Shown here: piece after piece, positions 22,893-34,406 of the stretch
How positions within the stretch are numbered: the first letter of the stretch is position 1
How the letters are laid out: every line of letters begins with the position of its first letter
Assembly: GCF_001619985.1 (NCBI RefSeq)
Contig: NW_017264193.1
Location: forward strand, 315,726 to 379,725
DNA from: Xylona heveae TC161
Lineage: Eukaryota; Ascomycota; Xylonomycetes; Xylonales; Xylonaceae
Reading direction: 5' to 3'
DNA: 64,000 nt
Notes under the pieces: generated by a model
What the model was told of the DNA's origin: nothing
Database searches by the model: none
The model's input: only the letters and a program-made list of their open reading frames with translations
Translations under genes and position numbers: made by a program

Positions 22893-24173
22893 TTATTTGA
22901 TGGCATTCTTGCAAGCCAGGCAAATAATCGACTCTTTCCAAACGCTCGGTTCTTTGTCCTTGTCTCGATGATCGGTAATGACAATCCAAGCAGGCTGTTC
23001 CTCGCTGTCGCCATCCCCATCGGTTTCTGCTTCGCTATTCGCGTCTTCCTCTTTAAGCCGTTTCAGCTCAATCTCAGCCGAGAACAAACCGTCCCATGGA
23101 TCCTTGGATTGTGGATCTTTTTTTGTTTTCCCCCTTTGTTTCCGTCTGCCCTTTCCGTTGGTTGTGGGCTTTTCTATTTCTGGCTCCTTCTCCTGGCTAT
23201 CTAAACCGTCATCCTTCTTTCGATTATACGTTTTCTGCAACGCGTCCCGTATGACGCACTCGTCGTGAAGCCAAATCTTGCATAGTGCGTTTGTGCAACC
23301 TATCAAGGTGTGATCCGGATTGTATGGCTGGTGACATATGCAATGCTTTCGCACATGCTAGAGAAGCCTGTCAGAATACAGTCTTTCAACAGAGCAATTA
23401 CGACCTTACAGATAATCTGTTTGTCGAGACATTGAATGTTTGTCTCCAGTAAAGACCCTCCAAGTCCTCCTTTTCGTCACTTTCCTTCCAGTGCACCACG
23501 GGAGCTTTCCCCGCCACTGTCATAGCGTCGATAATCTCCATGTGATTGCTAACCACAAGTTCGTGTTTTCCATGGTATTCCTGGGCGCCGCCTGGGAGTT
23601 CATCTGGCCAATAAGCCCAGAAGACACGAAGATACACGTGTTGTTGGTCTTTGGCACGAACTTCAAGCACACGCGCCACCCAGAACTGTCTTTCGTCAGT
23701 GTTCTTCAAGGTCGCTCCGTGGGCGATATTGGAGTGGTTGATGTAGATGAAATCGTTAATACGAAATGTTTCATCTCCGACTGTGATTGAATCTGTTAGC
23801 AACAACACTTTTCGGGGTGACTGTGCTCTGCAGGCATTGTTCTGGACTGACCAACAAAGTTGCGATACTTCTTCGTATCTTCCCATAGCGTTCGAGGTCT
23901 GATTGTATATGTTATGTCCAATCCCTTCAAATCTTCCACATGCTCAAGTTTCGGCGCCACAAGGTCTTCATCATCCGCACTTCCACCTACTCCCTTTCGC
24001 CTCTTCGCCTTTCGAGATTGTGCGGAAGTTGGGTACTCGATCGTAAACGGACATTCCGCGCCAGTCGAGGGCGGACTTGGAGGACGTTGGCTCTCCTTGG
24101 CTAGTTGTGCTGCAGGAGTCGAGATATCTTCTCTGCCAACCTCATTGCGTTTTCGTTTCGACACAGGGCTCAT
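22893..24173 (-). CDS. BAH-PHD domain chromatin protein (EPR-1-like)
   Basis: Exons 24173-23852, 23780-23410 and 23357-22893 (minus strand) give 385 residues. The start at 24173 (MSPVSKRKRNE) is preceded in frame by another ATG at 24257; the inner one is preferred because a basic nuclear-type stretch follows. A BAH domain spans about residues 100-215 (RINDFIYINH, QFWVARVLEVRA, VYLRVFWAYWPDEL, NHMEIIDAMTVAG). A PHD-like zinc finger follows at about 235-275 (HCICHQPYNPDHTLIGC, then CKIWLHDECV). The C-terminus is Lys/Glu-rich. This order matches Neurospora EPR-1 and plant EBS/SHL, in which the BAH binds H3K27me3 and represses genes. Homology to EPR-1 is my inference from architecture. The two short introns use GTCAGT and GTAAGG donors. 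Confidence 0.85.
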
Positions 24174-25122
24174 GACTATTGTTGAGGCGGGGTTGATAGG
24201 TTCGGAGAGCGAAGGTTGTTTACTACCACAGAAAGAGCGCGTAATCTCGTAATTCACAAATATTCACACCTGCAAATGCGACTCCACGTGACACGACGTG
24301 AAAATAAATCCAGACGCCACTAGAGATTCGTGAATATTCCCAGGAGCTATCGCACAAGTCGATTTACCGGAGTTGTGAACAGTCGCAGCCACTACCTTGA
24401 TCGGCGGTTAGAAGTTAGAAATCCAGGTGGATGCTCCTCAGCTTGCAAGCTTCTGGTCGTACAAAATCAATCGGAGAGTTCGCTCAGTGGTGCTCGAGGT
24501 ACTTTGTGTCATCGAATTTGCAGAAGGGGAGGTGATCCTCAATTTTCAGGGCAGGTAAGAAACGATTGACGCGGAGAAGCTGCAGGACTCCGGTTCGCGG
24601 TCTTTCGCCTCTGCTTCCCGCACCCTCGATCCTTGGTCCTGGCAACCCAGTTTGGGCCCGTGCGCAGGTATTCTTTAACTGTATCCTTTCCCTCTACAAG
24701 TTACGTTCCAGCTACGCATCGAGCATATATTAATTCTCAGGCCAAACATAAATTTACTTGAGGGTCTCCCAACAGAACATTGTCACAAGCCAAGTCCATT
24801 TGTACCAGTTTATTTACTTCATCAATATCCAAAAATATCTGTTACCCGAAACTCCCATTTGACATATCCTAATATCCTTGTGTTGAGGAAATTTTTCCTT
24901 TTTGTTCCTCGGCGCGTCCTCTTCCACGACAGGTTTAGAAAGAGATGCGCTTTCCAAAGAGAGCAATTCTATACCCATGCTCTATTCCAGTGCCGCTTTG
25001 AAATGAACATGGTCCATGATGGGACAGCTGCGGCTCCAGAGCGTGGGCTCCTCCTCGGTCCATGGCCGGACTTAGGGTACAAATCCGCCTTGATCAAACC
25101 CCCGTGGTCAAAATCGCTTGCC
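24174..25122. other. Intergenic region between two minus-strand genes
   Basis: About 0.95 kb: promoter of the BAH-PHD gene and 3' flank of the CBS gene. No gene or repeat is supported. Confidence 0.5.
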
Positions 25123-25702
25123 TCAAGCAGGTCGCCTCTTGACAAACTCTTCGAGATCCGATCTTGTGGCCACACCGAGAACGAACTTGCGGCTTTCATC
25201 TGTAACCACAGCGAAGTCTTGGGGTCCACTTTCATGCACGCCGCCACCATTGAAAAAGTCCTCGAGTTCCTCCAACGGAGTGTCCATGGTGATGACATGA
25301 TATGTTTTCCCTTTGCGCCGGAATCGCATCATCGCCTTTTCCACAGGATCGTCCTCGTGAACGGAGCCGGCCTGCAACAATTCCCTTAATCGGGGAATGC
25401 TGAGATATCCGAGCAGCGCACGCGTATCTTTGGAGACGACGGTGAGGTGGGTATAGTCACGCTCGTAGGCACTCATTAGAGCATGAGAGATGGAGTCGGT
25501 TGGTTTGCATGAGAGGGCGGTAGGGGGATCGAGATCCTCAACGGTGGCCTGAAATGCAAATGAGGTATCGTTAGCAGGGGCAAGATTCATACAACTTCCT
25601 TCGACGTACCCCACGGTATCTATTGGCCCATGGTGACTTCACTTGATTCTGCGAGGCGATGTCAGGTGGCGCAGTTGCAGTAGCAGTACCAGCAGCGGCC
25701 AT
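25123..25702 (-). CDS. Small CBS-pair protein
   Basis: Exons 25702-25610 and 25548-25123 (minus strand) give 172 residues. After an Ala/Thr-rich start (MAAAGTATATAPP) and the peptide SPWANRYRG, two CBS motifs follow: one from about 33 to 95 (ALSCKPTDSISHALMSAYER, LLGYLSIPRLRELL), one from about 105 to 170 (YHVITMDTPLEELEDFF, FVLGVATRSDLEEFV). CBS pairs bind adenosine nucleotides or S-adenosylmethionine and usually act as regulatory modules; a stand-alone pair suggests a regulator of another protein. An in-frame ATG 60 bases upstream (25762) adds a hydrophobic stretch and is less likely. It shares a 300-base divergent promoter with the SAP-like gene. Confidence 0.88.
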
Positions 25703-26003
25703 TGTTGCAGTAATTGAAAGAGTATCTAATGGAGAGGGAAGAAGTTGAAAGTTCACGATCACCTTCTTCTCTTCCCCTCCTCACTGCAAAGTCATGATCG
25801 CCTGTTTCTCTAGGACCCTCCGGCGAAATGTTGATCCATTCCGAAGCGAGCCTCGGAAGAGACCGAGTAAGGAACTCTGTTGACGGACACAGTTAAACGC
25901 GTCCAATTTCCAATGCGAAATTCAACCTCTGATTTTCCTGTCGCGTCGAAATTTCCCGTGTTTTAGGATTGTGTCAGCCTCTGAAAAGAATCTTGCATAT
26001 GCC
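25703..26003. promoter_or_regulatory. Divergent promoter, CBS protein / SAP-like protein
   Basis: About 300 bases between two start codons. An ACGCGT (MluI cell-cycle-box core) lies at 25897-25902 and a TCGCGT follows near 25941. These could bind an MBF-type factor. By chance alone ACGCGT is expected about 16 times in 64 kb, so this is only suggestive. Confidence 0.35.
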
Positions 26004-27605
26004 ATGTCAGTTCGTGGAGAGTCGTCTTCGGAACCCGTCAAAGGTGGCGCCGGCGACGTGTTTGAGTACGGAAGCGGGGGCTTCGTTTGCCAGGGCCATT
26101 ATCGCGAGGAACCGAAGAAATTGAAGGTGCTTCTCTTTCCCGAAACGGCGCGCGGGAAGCAAGCTGTAAAGGAAGCCGCAGAGGAGGCAAATCACAAGAT
26201 AAAGAAATCATGGCTTATAGCGCAACTGAAACATTATGGACTTCCAGCCCGCTCGAGTGCCACCGTTGGCGAACTTAAAGAGCAGTTGCAAAACAGTTTG
26301 AAGCAAGGATTGGTGAGTACTGCTGCTCTGCTTAGTGATATTTGGAAATGTTGATCGCCGATCTAGTGCACGTCTGTTCCGGCATCAATGCTTTCTCTGG
26401 AAGCTGAATTGCGCAACTTGTTCAATCGCAAGAACACAGCTCAGGGCGGTGGACCCGCTGGCCAGCGCAACCCCAAGTCAACGGCCCAGCAAGATCCAAA
26501 CTTGTTCATCTCTGAATATTACCTTGGCATCTCAGGGAAACCTAATCGCTCCAAGTCTCGCAAACCAATTGTTCTCGTAGGTCTGAATAGCAACGAGCGA
26601 GCTGCTATTCTTGCGGCTGCGGAAAGGGTTCCAGGGCTTGAGACAAACAGTGCAGGAAATGACCCCCACCGCGTGCTAGCAATTGGTTGGGATCGAAATG
26701 CTGTCTGGGACGAAGCTTCCAAGGCTGCCTCACAGGCGAATTCCCAGCCTAAGGCCGATAACGAGAAAAAGTCACGGCAAAAACAGACGCCTCAAGCATC
26801 GAAAACGAAGGCTGAGGCACCGAAAAAAAGTACAAGTCATAAAACTGACGCAGACTCAAAGAGCAAGGCAGCCTCGAAGGATGATTCTCAGCCAAAGCGT
26901 CAAACTGGGAGAAGGTCTCAGCCCTTTTCTATGCCTGCACCCCGAGTGAAGGTCGAAGAAAACGAAGATAACGTAGAGAGTGGCTTTATTCCCATCGAGC
27001 CGCTGTCCAATGGAAAAGATAAGGATAATTGGAAACGTGCCGTTCGAGGTTATTATTCAATCGAATGTGATGATATTACAGAGCAGTGGGATGTCGAGGA
27101 CATGAACCTGTCTATTGTCCCTCACCAAAAGGAGGGATGTTTCCAAGGGGATATGGATTTTGGCGTCCTGGAGGGTACAATGCTTTTTGCCTTTACGGAG
27201 GAGCAACTGATGCAAGTTCGTGAAGAAGAAGAATATGGTAAAAATGGAGGCTATGATGACGAGCCGGTTGCTGGCAAACGCAAAGCACAGACGGCAGCTA
27301 CAGCGGTTTCCAAGAAGGCCAAGACGACATCCAACACTCGAAGGCTATATCTCCAGTGGAGAGGCAGAGAGACCGGCGAGGGTGAAATACAGCTCGACTA
27401 CGATAATGATAACGTTGGATATTTGGACTTTACGGACGATACTTGCGCGACGTTTCACGGCCAAATAGACATTTCTTTTGTGAAAAGTTGCGTCAAATTT
27501 TCCGGCTTTAGACGTCGGAACACGCCGCAGACAAATAGTTCGTGGATGGATTATTCAGAGGAAGCATATAGTTATGCAAGTAGACGGCGATGGGGTGGTT
27601 GGTAG
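26004..27605 (+). CDS. Uncharacterised protein with SAP-like N-terminal motif
   Basis: Exons 26004-26312 and 26367-27605 give 515 residues. I do not recognise the family. Seen: residues about 60-105 contain a helix-turn-helix like the SAP DNA-binding motif (SWLIAQLKHYGLPARSSATV, then ELKEQLQNSL). A middle part (about 230-300) is disordered, rich in Lys, Gln and Ser. The C-terminal third (about 335-490) is rich in beta-strand-like segments with acidic and aromatic residues (GYYSIECDDITEQW, LYLQWRGRETGEGEIQLDYD, TFHGQIDISF), suggesting a compact beta domain. The composition suggests a nuclear protein. The intron junction is phase 0 (GTGAGT donor, CTAG acceptor). Confidence 0.8.
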
Positions 27606-28425
27606 TTGGCTCTTTTGGCTATTCAACTCTTGACAGTTTCTTATAACGGGAGGTCTGGATTATTTTATTTTATTTTATGTTATGTTTCAAATCGGTGTTG
27701 ACTTGATGTCAAAAATATAACATATTTGTTTCGTTCATTCGTTCATTCATTCCTTGATTCGCTCTCTCTGCCGCCTCCTTGTTGATATTCCCCGAAGCGA
27801 TTACGGGTTCTTACAACTACGTCACGGAGGAAAGCGGGATCCGTTGATTCCGAAGCTTCGTGGGTGACAAGCGAACTAATAAGGCTGTGGCAACCTGGCG
27901 AGTCCGGGGTTTAGTCTCGGGTACGGGTTGTCGATCTCCGAGTACCTGCGGATACGCCATAACCTCCACTCATTGGCTGTATCCAACCGTACATCAAATG
28001 TGGCTTACGGTATACATATCCCTCTGCTTCACCCACTTCACTCCCCAGATGTCATACTGCGGCACAGCTCCAATGACTCTCTCCCTCTCTCCAGAGATTC
28101 CCCCCCACCCCCCCCTTTTTATCACTCGCCCAAATCATCCCCCCCGTAGCCGAGCTCACGTCTTCATTGACCTTCGTGCATGACTCCAAGAGTGATATCT
28201 TGTGTTAATTCAAGGTCGCAGCCCGAGAGCTCTATCTCGTCTCGACCAAGATTCATACGTTAGATCTTCTGAACCTGTTTTCGCTCCTCTGCAATATTTT
28301 TTTAACAAGACACATCTGTGCAAATAAAGCTGTGACTCTGGCAGGTGAGGCCTCTCAATCATATGCAATCCTGATAAGCACGCTGAGATCTAATGCAGCT
28401 TTTGGTAGATGTCCATTCGAGCACG
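27606..28425. other. Intergenic region and leader of the phosphate carrier
   Basis: About 0.8 kb. A possible leader intron runs from a GTGAGG at about 28345 to a TGCAG near 28397, upstream of the start codon. Short C runs occur near 28100-28145. No other gene is seen. Confidence 0.4.
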
Positions 28426-29907
28426 ATGATGTTCCCATCTCAATCAACGCTGGACAACACCTTTGCGGCTCGGGCCGGCTTTGGCTTGTCAATGGCCCAG
28501 CCTGCTCCTGAAAAGCCAAGTAAATACCAGGCTAGGCAGGATCTCTACTCCGCCTGGAGTGCCGTGGACGATGTCAAATCAAAGGCTGGCCAGTTGAGCA
28601 AGGAGGCCGCTAGAGAACTTGAAATTGCGAGCCAGAAGGCCCAATCCAAGGCGGGCAAGCTTGAGATGTATTCAACCAAGTACTACCTCGCCTGTATCAC
28701 TGGTGGTCTGCTGGCTTGTGTAAGTCTTTCAATTTTTTTTTGTTTTTTCTCTTTTTCTAAAAAATTACATTGCTCGTGTAAGAAAATTGCTGACTGGAAA
28801 CTTGTTAGGGTCTCACCCACACAGCCGTCACTCCGTTGGATCTTGTCAAATGTCGCCGTCAGGTCGACTCCAAGTTGTATAAAGGAAACTTCGAGGCTTG
28901 GGGCAAAATCGCCCGGGCTGAAGGTGTCCGCGGCATCTATACTGGTTGGGGCCCTACCTTTTGGGGTTACTCTGTAAGCGCTTCCTCCACTCTCTTCAAA
29001 GTCTCAAGAGAGCTAACATTGTGCTTCAGGCCCAAGGAGCGTTTAAATATGGAGGCTATGAATACTTCAAGAAGACCTACTCCGATCTCGCTGGCCCCGA
29101 CTATGCTCATCGTTACAATACTTGGATCTATCTTGCTGCCAGTGCTTCGGCAGAGTTTATCGCTGATGTTGCTCTTTGTCCCTTTGAGGCTGTCAAAGTC
29201 CGGATGCAGACTACCATTCCACCGTTTGCCAGCGGAACTGTCAATGGCCTAAGTCAGATTACTGGAAAGGAAGGTTTTGGCGGGTACGTAGCTGAAGTCG
29301 AGCATTTGGCTTTCGTGGAGACGCTGACATTATGATCAGGCTTTACAAGGGTCTTTATCCTCTCTGGGGTCGTCAGATTCCCTACACTATGATGAAGTTT
29401 GCTTCGTTTGAAACCATTGTGGCAATGATCTACGACTACCTCCCTGGCACAAAGGACGACTACAGCAAGCCTGCGCAGGCAGGTGTCTCTTTTACCGGCG
29501 GTTATCTTGCTGGCATTCTCTGCGCCGTTGTCTCCCACCCCGCCGACGTGATGGTCAGCAAGCTTAATGCCGTTCGTCAACCCGGCGAGGCTTTCGGTGC
29601 TGTTATTAGCCGCATCTACGCCGACATTGGCTTTGCTGGACTTTGGAACGGTCTCCCGGTCAGAATCGTCATGATTGGTACCCTTACTGGTAAGTTTCGT
29701 GTTGAAAGATATGCCGTAATCGTTAGTCGTCGACAGAGATACTGATTGTGTGCCACCTAATAGGTCTCCAATGGATGATTTACGATTATTTCAAGGTGAG
29801 TTCCGATTATGTTCTGTACTTGGTGGTACATACTAATTCTGCAATGCTAGATCTACATGGGATTCCCTACCACGGGAGGAACTGCTCCTCCTGCGGAGAA
29901 GAAGTAG
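28426..29907 (+). CDS. Mitochondrial phosphate carrier (MIR1/PIC2 family)
   Basis: Exons 28426-28719, 28809-28973, 29030-29283, 29340-29689, 29764-29795 and 29851-29907 give 383 residues. Mitochondrial carriers of this family import phosphate (PIC2 also copper) across the inner membrane, feeding ATP synthase, whose gamma subunit lies 10 kb away. Three carrier repeats with PxD/ExxK-type motifs are visible: [24 protein letters not shown] and [11 protein letters not shown]. The phosphate-carrier features [10 protein letters not shown] and [17 protein letters not shown] are present. An extra N-terminal part of about 75 residues with a charged helix ([19 protein letters not shown]) precedes the first membrane helix. 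The start may be either ATG of the MM pair (28426 or 28429); an ATG at 28393 is also in frame. One exon is only 32 nt. Confidence 0.93.
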
Positions 29908-30755
29908 TGGGCTCGTCACTGCTCCAAATTCATGAGATCATTGATGCGGGACGGCGAGACGGACTGATAGATACAAGAGAGTCAGTATGGTGTCTTGGCT
30001 TTTGTCGTCTTTTGAGTCACTCGTGTATTTGATCGTTAGCACACCGGCAAACAATGCTGTACAAAGAGTGAATTGATATGCAATGCAGTCGAATAGCCCT
30101 TGAAGGGTCCAGTAAAGGACCAACCTTGCCCTTTCCAGCGGTTCATCGGATACCATGGCCGATGTGATGTGTGGTGAAAAGTACACTGTATATCTGCCTA
30201 TCATGTTGTGTTGCTGAAGAATATGCAAACAATGTGATTTCCACTTATCTCGTGCAGTTCTCGTGGAGGGAAGATCACCATAGCGGAATCCGAAGCACCA
30301 ACGCCTGATTGGTTAAGAGTACGAGTGACGCAGCTTTAAACGGTGAGATCCCCGGAATGAGACGCAATTGCGAAACAAGGGTCCAAGGGATGATCCCATG
30401 GAGACTATAACATTTGTGGGCCCCTTGATTCTTCATTATAATCTCATCATACATTATCGTCTTATTACTTTGCAATTTACAAATGAGATCCAAGCCGAAT
30501 CGTAGGTGAATAAGAGCAACTCCGCGGACGTGAATAGATTAGTTCTAAAGTGGCGTCATCGCTACCATGGCTCCGTTGCCCCAACTGGCGCGACCGTCAA
30601 CAAGCCAAGCTCTACTTCGCAAGCTTCCTCCACGACCTGGTTTCTCATAAATCTCCTCAATTTTTACTTCTCCATCTTTTATCCCAAATTAACACTCTTC
30701 CTCTGTACCAAGATATACAGTCTTAGCTCAAAGCACAACAATTACTTCATACATC
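29908..30755. other. Intergenic region upstream of the DUF3602 gene
   Basis: About 0.85 kb between two + strand genes. The last 180 bases are pyrimidine-rich and look like a 5' leader. No other feature is supported. Confidence 0.45.
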
Positions 30756-31891
30756 ATGCCGGATCCCATTGTGTCGCATGGCCGTGGCGGTACGTTCATC
30801 ATTTGTCCCTTATCAATCCCCAATCGAGCACCTCAAGTGAACCTCTGAGACGCTGCAACTAAGCGCCTGTGGAATTGAAAGCTAATGAATTGATTTAGGT
30901 CAGGGAAATATTGGCGAAGACCCTACGCCGTAAGTCGGATTTTGAACTCTTTAATTATCTGCCAACTCTCCCACTCTCCTTATCGGATTATTTACGCTCT
31001 CGTCGCCAAGCTTGCGCTGGTCTTCTCTCAAGCTCGAAGCCTCCCCCCTCTGCCATGACACCAGCGCTTAAAGCCTTTGCATCACTCCAATATCATCATG
31101 CCTCCGCTGGGAGCTGTGCTAGGAATCTTTGAAATCGAGCTTTGCACGGTGATCAGGCAACTCCAAGAGTGTCCTGAGCGCAGCCTGACCCGCGCGGGGT
31201 ATCGGTGTCTACCCGCAACCCGGAGAAGTGTTCCTTAAGAGCTTTTTTCTATAAAGTTCACGAATCGCAGATATTTCTGTGTGTGCGGTTGTCACGGGGC
31301 TTGGCTTCCATCAGGATTGAACCACCAGCGCGTGGCGGTCGCATATGAAATCGCAACGTCAACTCTAAAATATTGGAATCTACTAACATTTTCGTTTCTC
31401 AGTTACGCCGATGGTGAAATCGTCCGCGAGGGTCCTACTGGTCAATCCAGCGATGGCGCTTTCTCTACTGGCGTACGTGCAACCCAATCGCTTCAAGAAT
31501 TGGAATGCGTCGTCTTTAAAATCCTTGGATGCTAACATTTCTTTATCCAGCGCGGCGGTGAAGGCAACATCGGCTCGCCCGGGATCAAAGCGACGCACAG
31601 GAATGACATTGAAGCTATCCCGGAAACGGCCATCCGAACCTCTGAAGGGGATGAAAGTTATCACGTCGGTGTACGTTATTGTGGCCCCTCTACTCCTACT
31701 ATTGGGGAAAGCATGCCCGCGGGCATTTGTCATACCATATTTCCGTGCTAACCCGGCTTTCATTTCAGCGAGGTGGTGAGGGCAATATCCACCGACCGAG
31801 CAACGCCCCGACCCATGATGGTCTGGCCGATAAGCTTAAGTATAAGCTTTTCGGGAAAAAACACCACACAGAGGGCGGCTCAAGCACCTGA
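30756..31891 (+). CDS. DUF3602 (GRGGxGNI-repeat) small protein
   Basis: Exons 30756-30789, 30899-30929, 31403-31472, 31551-31670 and 31769-31891 give 125 residues. The protein has three copies of the motif GRGG-x-GNI: GRGGQGNI near the N-terminus, GRGGEGNIGSPG in the middle, and GRGGEGNIHRPS near the end, spaced by acidic or Ser/Thr-rich linkers, with a basic tail (KLKYKLFGKKHH). This is the pattern of the fungal DUF3602 family, whose function is unknown. Each motif is interrupted by an intron near its first Gly-Arg-Gly, so exon borders follow repeat borders. Intron 2 is long (473 nt). All four junctions keep phase (1, 2, 0, 0). Confidence 0.88.
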
Positions 31892-32784
31892 GCTCCAAAG
31901 ATTATCATCAAAGGCGCATTCAGGCAAGCAGGACTTTTTGTCTGTGCTCCAATTTCCTCGGCTTGCAGCAAGAAGTTTTCAGAAGTTTAGGTCTTTATCG
32001 ATACGCTCTGCGCTGCCATTTCTCCCTGCTCTTTGAGATTCGCTTTCATTACGTTGTCCGATGATTATCGTGGATTGTTATCGTTTTTTTACAACTAATT
32101 CGACTAATGCTCTAATATCCCCTTATTGGAGAGCTTTGGGCGATTGGTGTGACGTCTGTGTCTTATCGCTTTGCTTGAGATCTTTTTGCAATTTTTGTAT
32201 TCAGAGATTCCCACTAGTCAACTGAAGCGCTCCCAACTCGTCTCTCACCACTCATTACTTGCTATAATTCGTGCCTAGTCATTGATTATCCTGAGGGAAC
32301 CTGGTGCTAACCAAGGAATACGCGTATGGTAAAAGTGTGCACTTCCGATCTTTATGGTGTTGAAATATCTTGTTTTTATTCATTAATGTGTGAAAGAATT
32401 CCGAATCTAGTCGAAATTCGTAAAGTATTTTGTTGTCAAAATAACTTATCTGAATAAAAAATAAATAATTTACAGATAATTTTAATACTTCTGAATTACT
32501 TCCAGGAAAAAGAGTCTGAAACTTTAATTGTTGTGCTTTGGTTGAGCTCAAGGAGTTTATGCGTCATATTGAAAATATGCCGGATATACTGCCGACGAAA
32601 CCCACTACCCAATTGGGATCAATCTACGAGTCGCTGCGAAAGTCGCGGTCCCGACGCGTCTCCCCGCCAGCGTCACTACGCATTTCGCGCTTCAATTCTT
32701 ATCGACCTTGAAGACCTTTGCCTTTTCTGCGTTCCGTGAGCAGCTCCATATCTGGCTAAATATTGTGGAACACTGCCCACGATA
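31892..32784. other. Intergenic region upstream of RFC2
   Basis: About 0.9 kb, strongly AT-rich between 32340 and 32530, GC-rich from 32590. It carries an ACGCGT at 32654. No other gene is supported. Confidence 0.5.
32654..32659. promoter_or_regulatory. MCB-like element (ACGCGT) upstream of RFC2
   Basis: A palindromic ACGCGT lies 126 bases before the RFC2 start codon, in a GC-rich patch. In yeasts MBF binds this core to switch on replication genes, RFC genes among them, at G1/S. The hexamer is not enriched in the window as a whole, so its placement is the only evidence. Confidence 0.4.
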
Positions 32785-34406
32785 ATGAACAGCTTTTTCG
32801 ACAATAGAGCCCGCGCGGCTGCGGCTGCGGCTGCAGCTTCAAGCTCTTCCTCAAAGACGCAGCCCTCAAAGGAGACCACTAGACTGCAACCCTGGGTCGA
32901 GAAATAGTACGCTTTTATAGAGAACCCTCTTCAAGTACAACTTCAACTGCCATACTAATTGACAATCACCAGCCGACCCAAAAGTCTCAGCGACGTAGCA
33001 GCTCAGGACCATACCATTACTGTTCTCCAACGCACACTGCAATCCTCAAACGTACGCGAAACGCTCTCACCCTCCCTTCTCATCTTTGTAAAAGAGAAGT
33101 AAAAATTGACCAAAGACAAATGGGGAATATAGCTACCACACATGCTCTTCTATGGCCCGCCCGGTACAGGCAAGACTTCGACTGTCCTGGCACTTGCCAA
33201 GGAACTATACGGCCCCGAACTCATGAAATCGCGAGTCCTCGAACTCAACGCTTCCGACGAGCGCGGCATTTCTATTGTCCGAGAAAAAGTCAAGGATTTT
33301 GCACGCATGCAGCTCTCGAACCCCCAGCCCTCGTACAAGCAGAAATACCCATGTCCGCCGTACAAGATTATCATCCTCGACGAAGCAGACTCAATGACGC
33401 AAGACGCCCAGAGCGCGCTCCGACGAACAATGGAAACGTACAGCAAGATTACCCGATTCTGTTTAATCTGCAACTACGTCACGCGCATCATCGATCCGCT
33501 CGCCAGTCGGTGTAGCAAGTTCCGCTTCAAGAGCCTCGATCAGGGAAACGCGAAGAAGAGACTAGAAGAGATTGCCGCCCTCGAGAGCGTCAAGCTCGAA
33601 GACGGCGTGGCGGATACGTTGATTAAATGCAGTGAAGGCGATTTGAGAAAAGCAATTACTTTTTTGCAGAGCGCGGCGCGTCTAGTGGGCGCTGTGAAAC
33701 CCGCTGGTGCCGCCTCCGCCGCAAGCAATGGGGAAGCAGATGGTGTGGACGGCAGTGCGATGGATGTGGATGGACCTGCGGCAGGAGGTCCAGTCACGGT
33801 GAGAAATATTGAAGAGATTGCGGGTGTTATCCCAACCCGGACAATCGAGAGCCTTGTCGACGCTATGCAGCCGAGCCAAAAGGGCAGCGTGTATGCTGCG
33901 GTTGATAGGGTAGTTACGGATATGGTGGCCGATGGATGGAGTGCCACGCAGGTCGTGTCTCAGGTGGGTATTCCGGTCATATTCGTCTTTGTTTTCTCTT
34001 TATTACTCTCCTAGTTGTCCCTTTTATCCCTCTTATCCCTCTCATTGCTGCTGCCCCTTATTATTCCGTCTTTCCGCCGCTTTTTGCATATCGTGACTTG
34101 ACTCTTTTTCTTCTCTCGTTCGTCCCTGCTCAATCAACCAATGCAGCTTTGTTTTCTTTCCTTCTCTCTTCCCCCCCCATTCATTCATTCATTCAATCAA
34201 TGTAGCTTGGTTTCTTACTTATACTAACGTTGTTACAAAAGCTCTACCAGGAAGTCGTCTTCAACGACACCATTCCCGACCGGCAAAAGAATAAGATTGT
34301 CATGGTCTTTTCAGAAGTCGACAAGCGCCTGGTCGATGGTGCGGATGAACATCTTGTAGTGTTGGACCTCGCACTGCGCATTTCGGTCATTTTGGCCGAG
34401 TCGTGA
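32785..34406 (+). CDS. rfc2: Replication factor C small subunit (yeast Rfc2 / human RFC4 type)
   Basis: Exons 32785-32906, 32973-33051, 33133-33963 and 34242-34406 give 398 residues. RFC loads the PCNA clamp at primer ends in the nucleus. An Ala/Ser-rich start (residues about 9-25) precedes [14 protein letters not shown] formed across intron 1. Walker A is [10 protein letters not shown] (about 73-82), Walker B ILDEADSM, sensor 1 ICNYVTRII, and the SRC arginine-finger motif is [27 protein letters not shown] fits the Rfc2/RFC4 branch. A Gly/Ala-rich insert lies near residues 260-285. Intron 3 is 278 nt with a perfect TACTAAC branch point; its CAATGTAGCTT and CAATGCAGCTT stretches look like decoy acceptors. 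An MCB-like site lies upstream. Confidence 0.96.
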
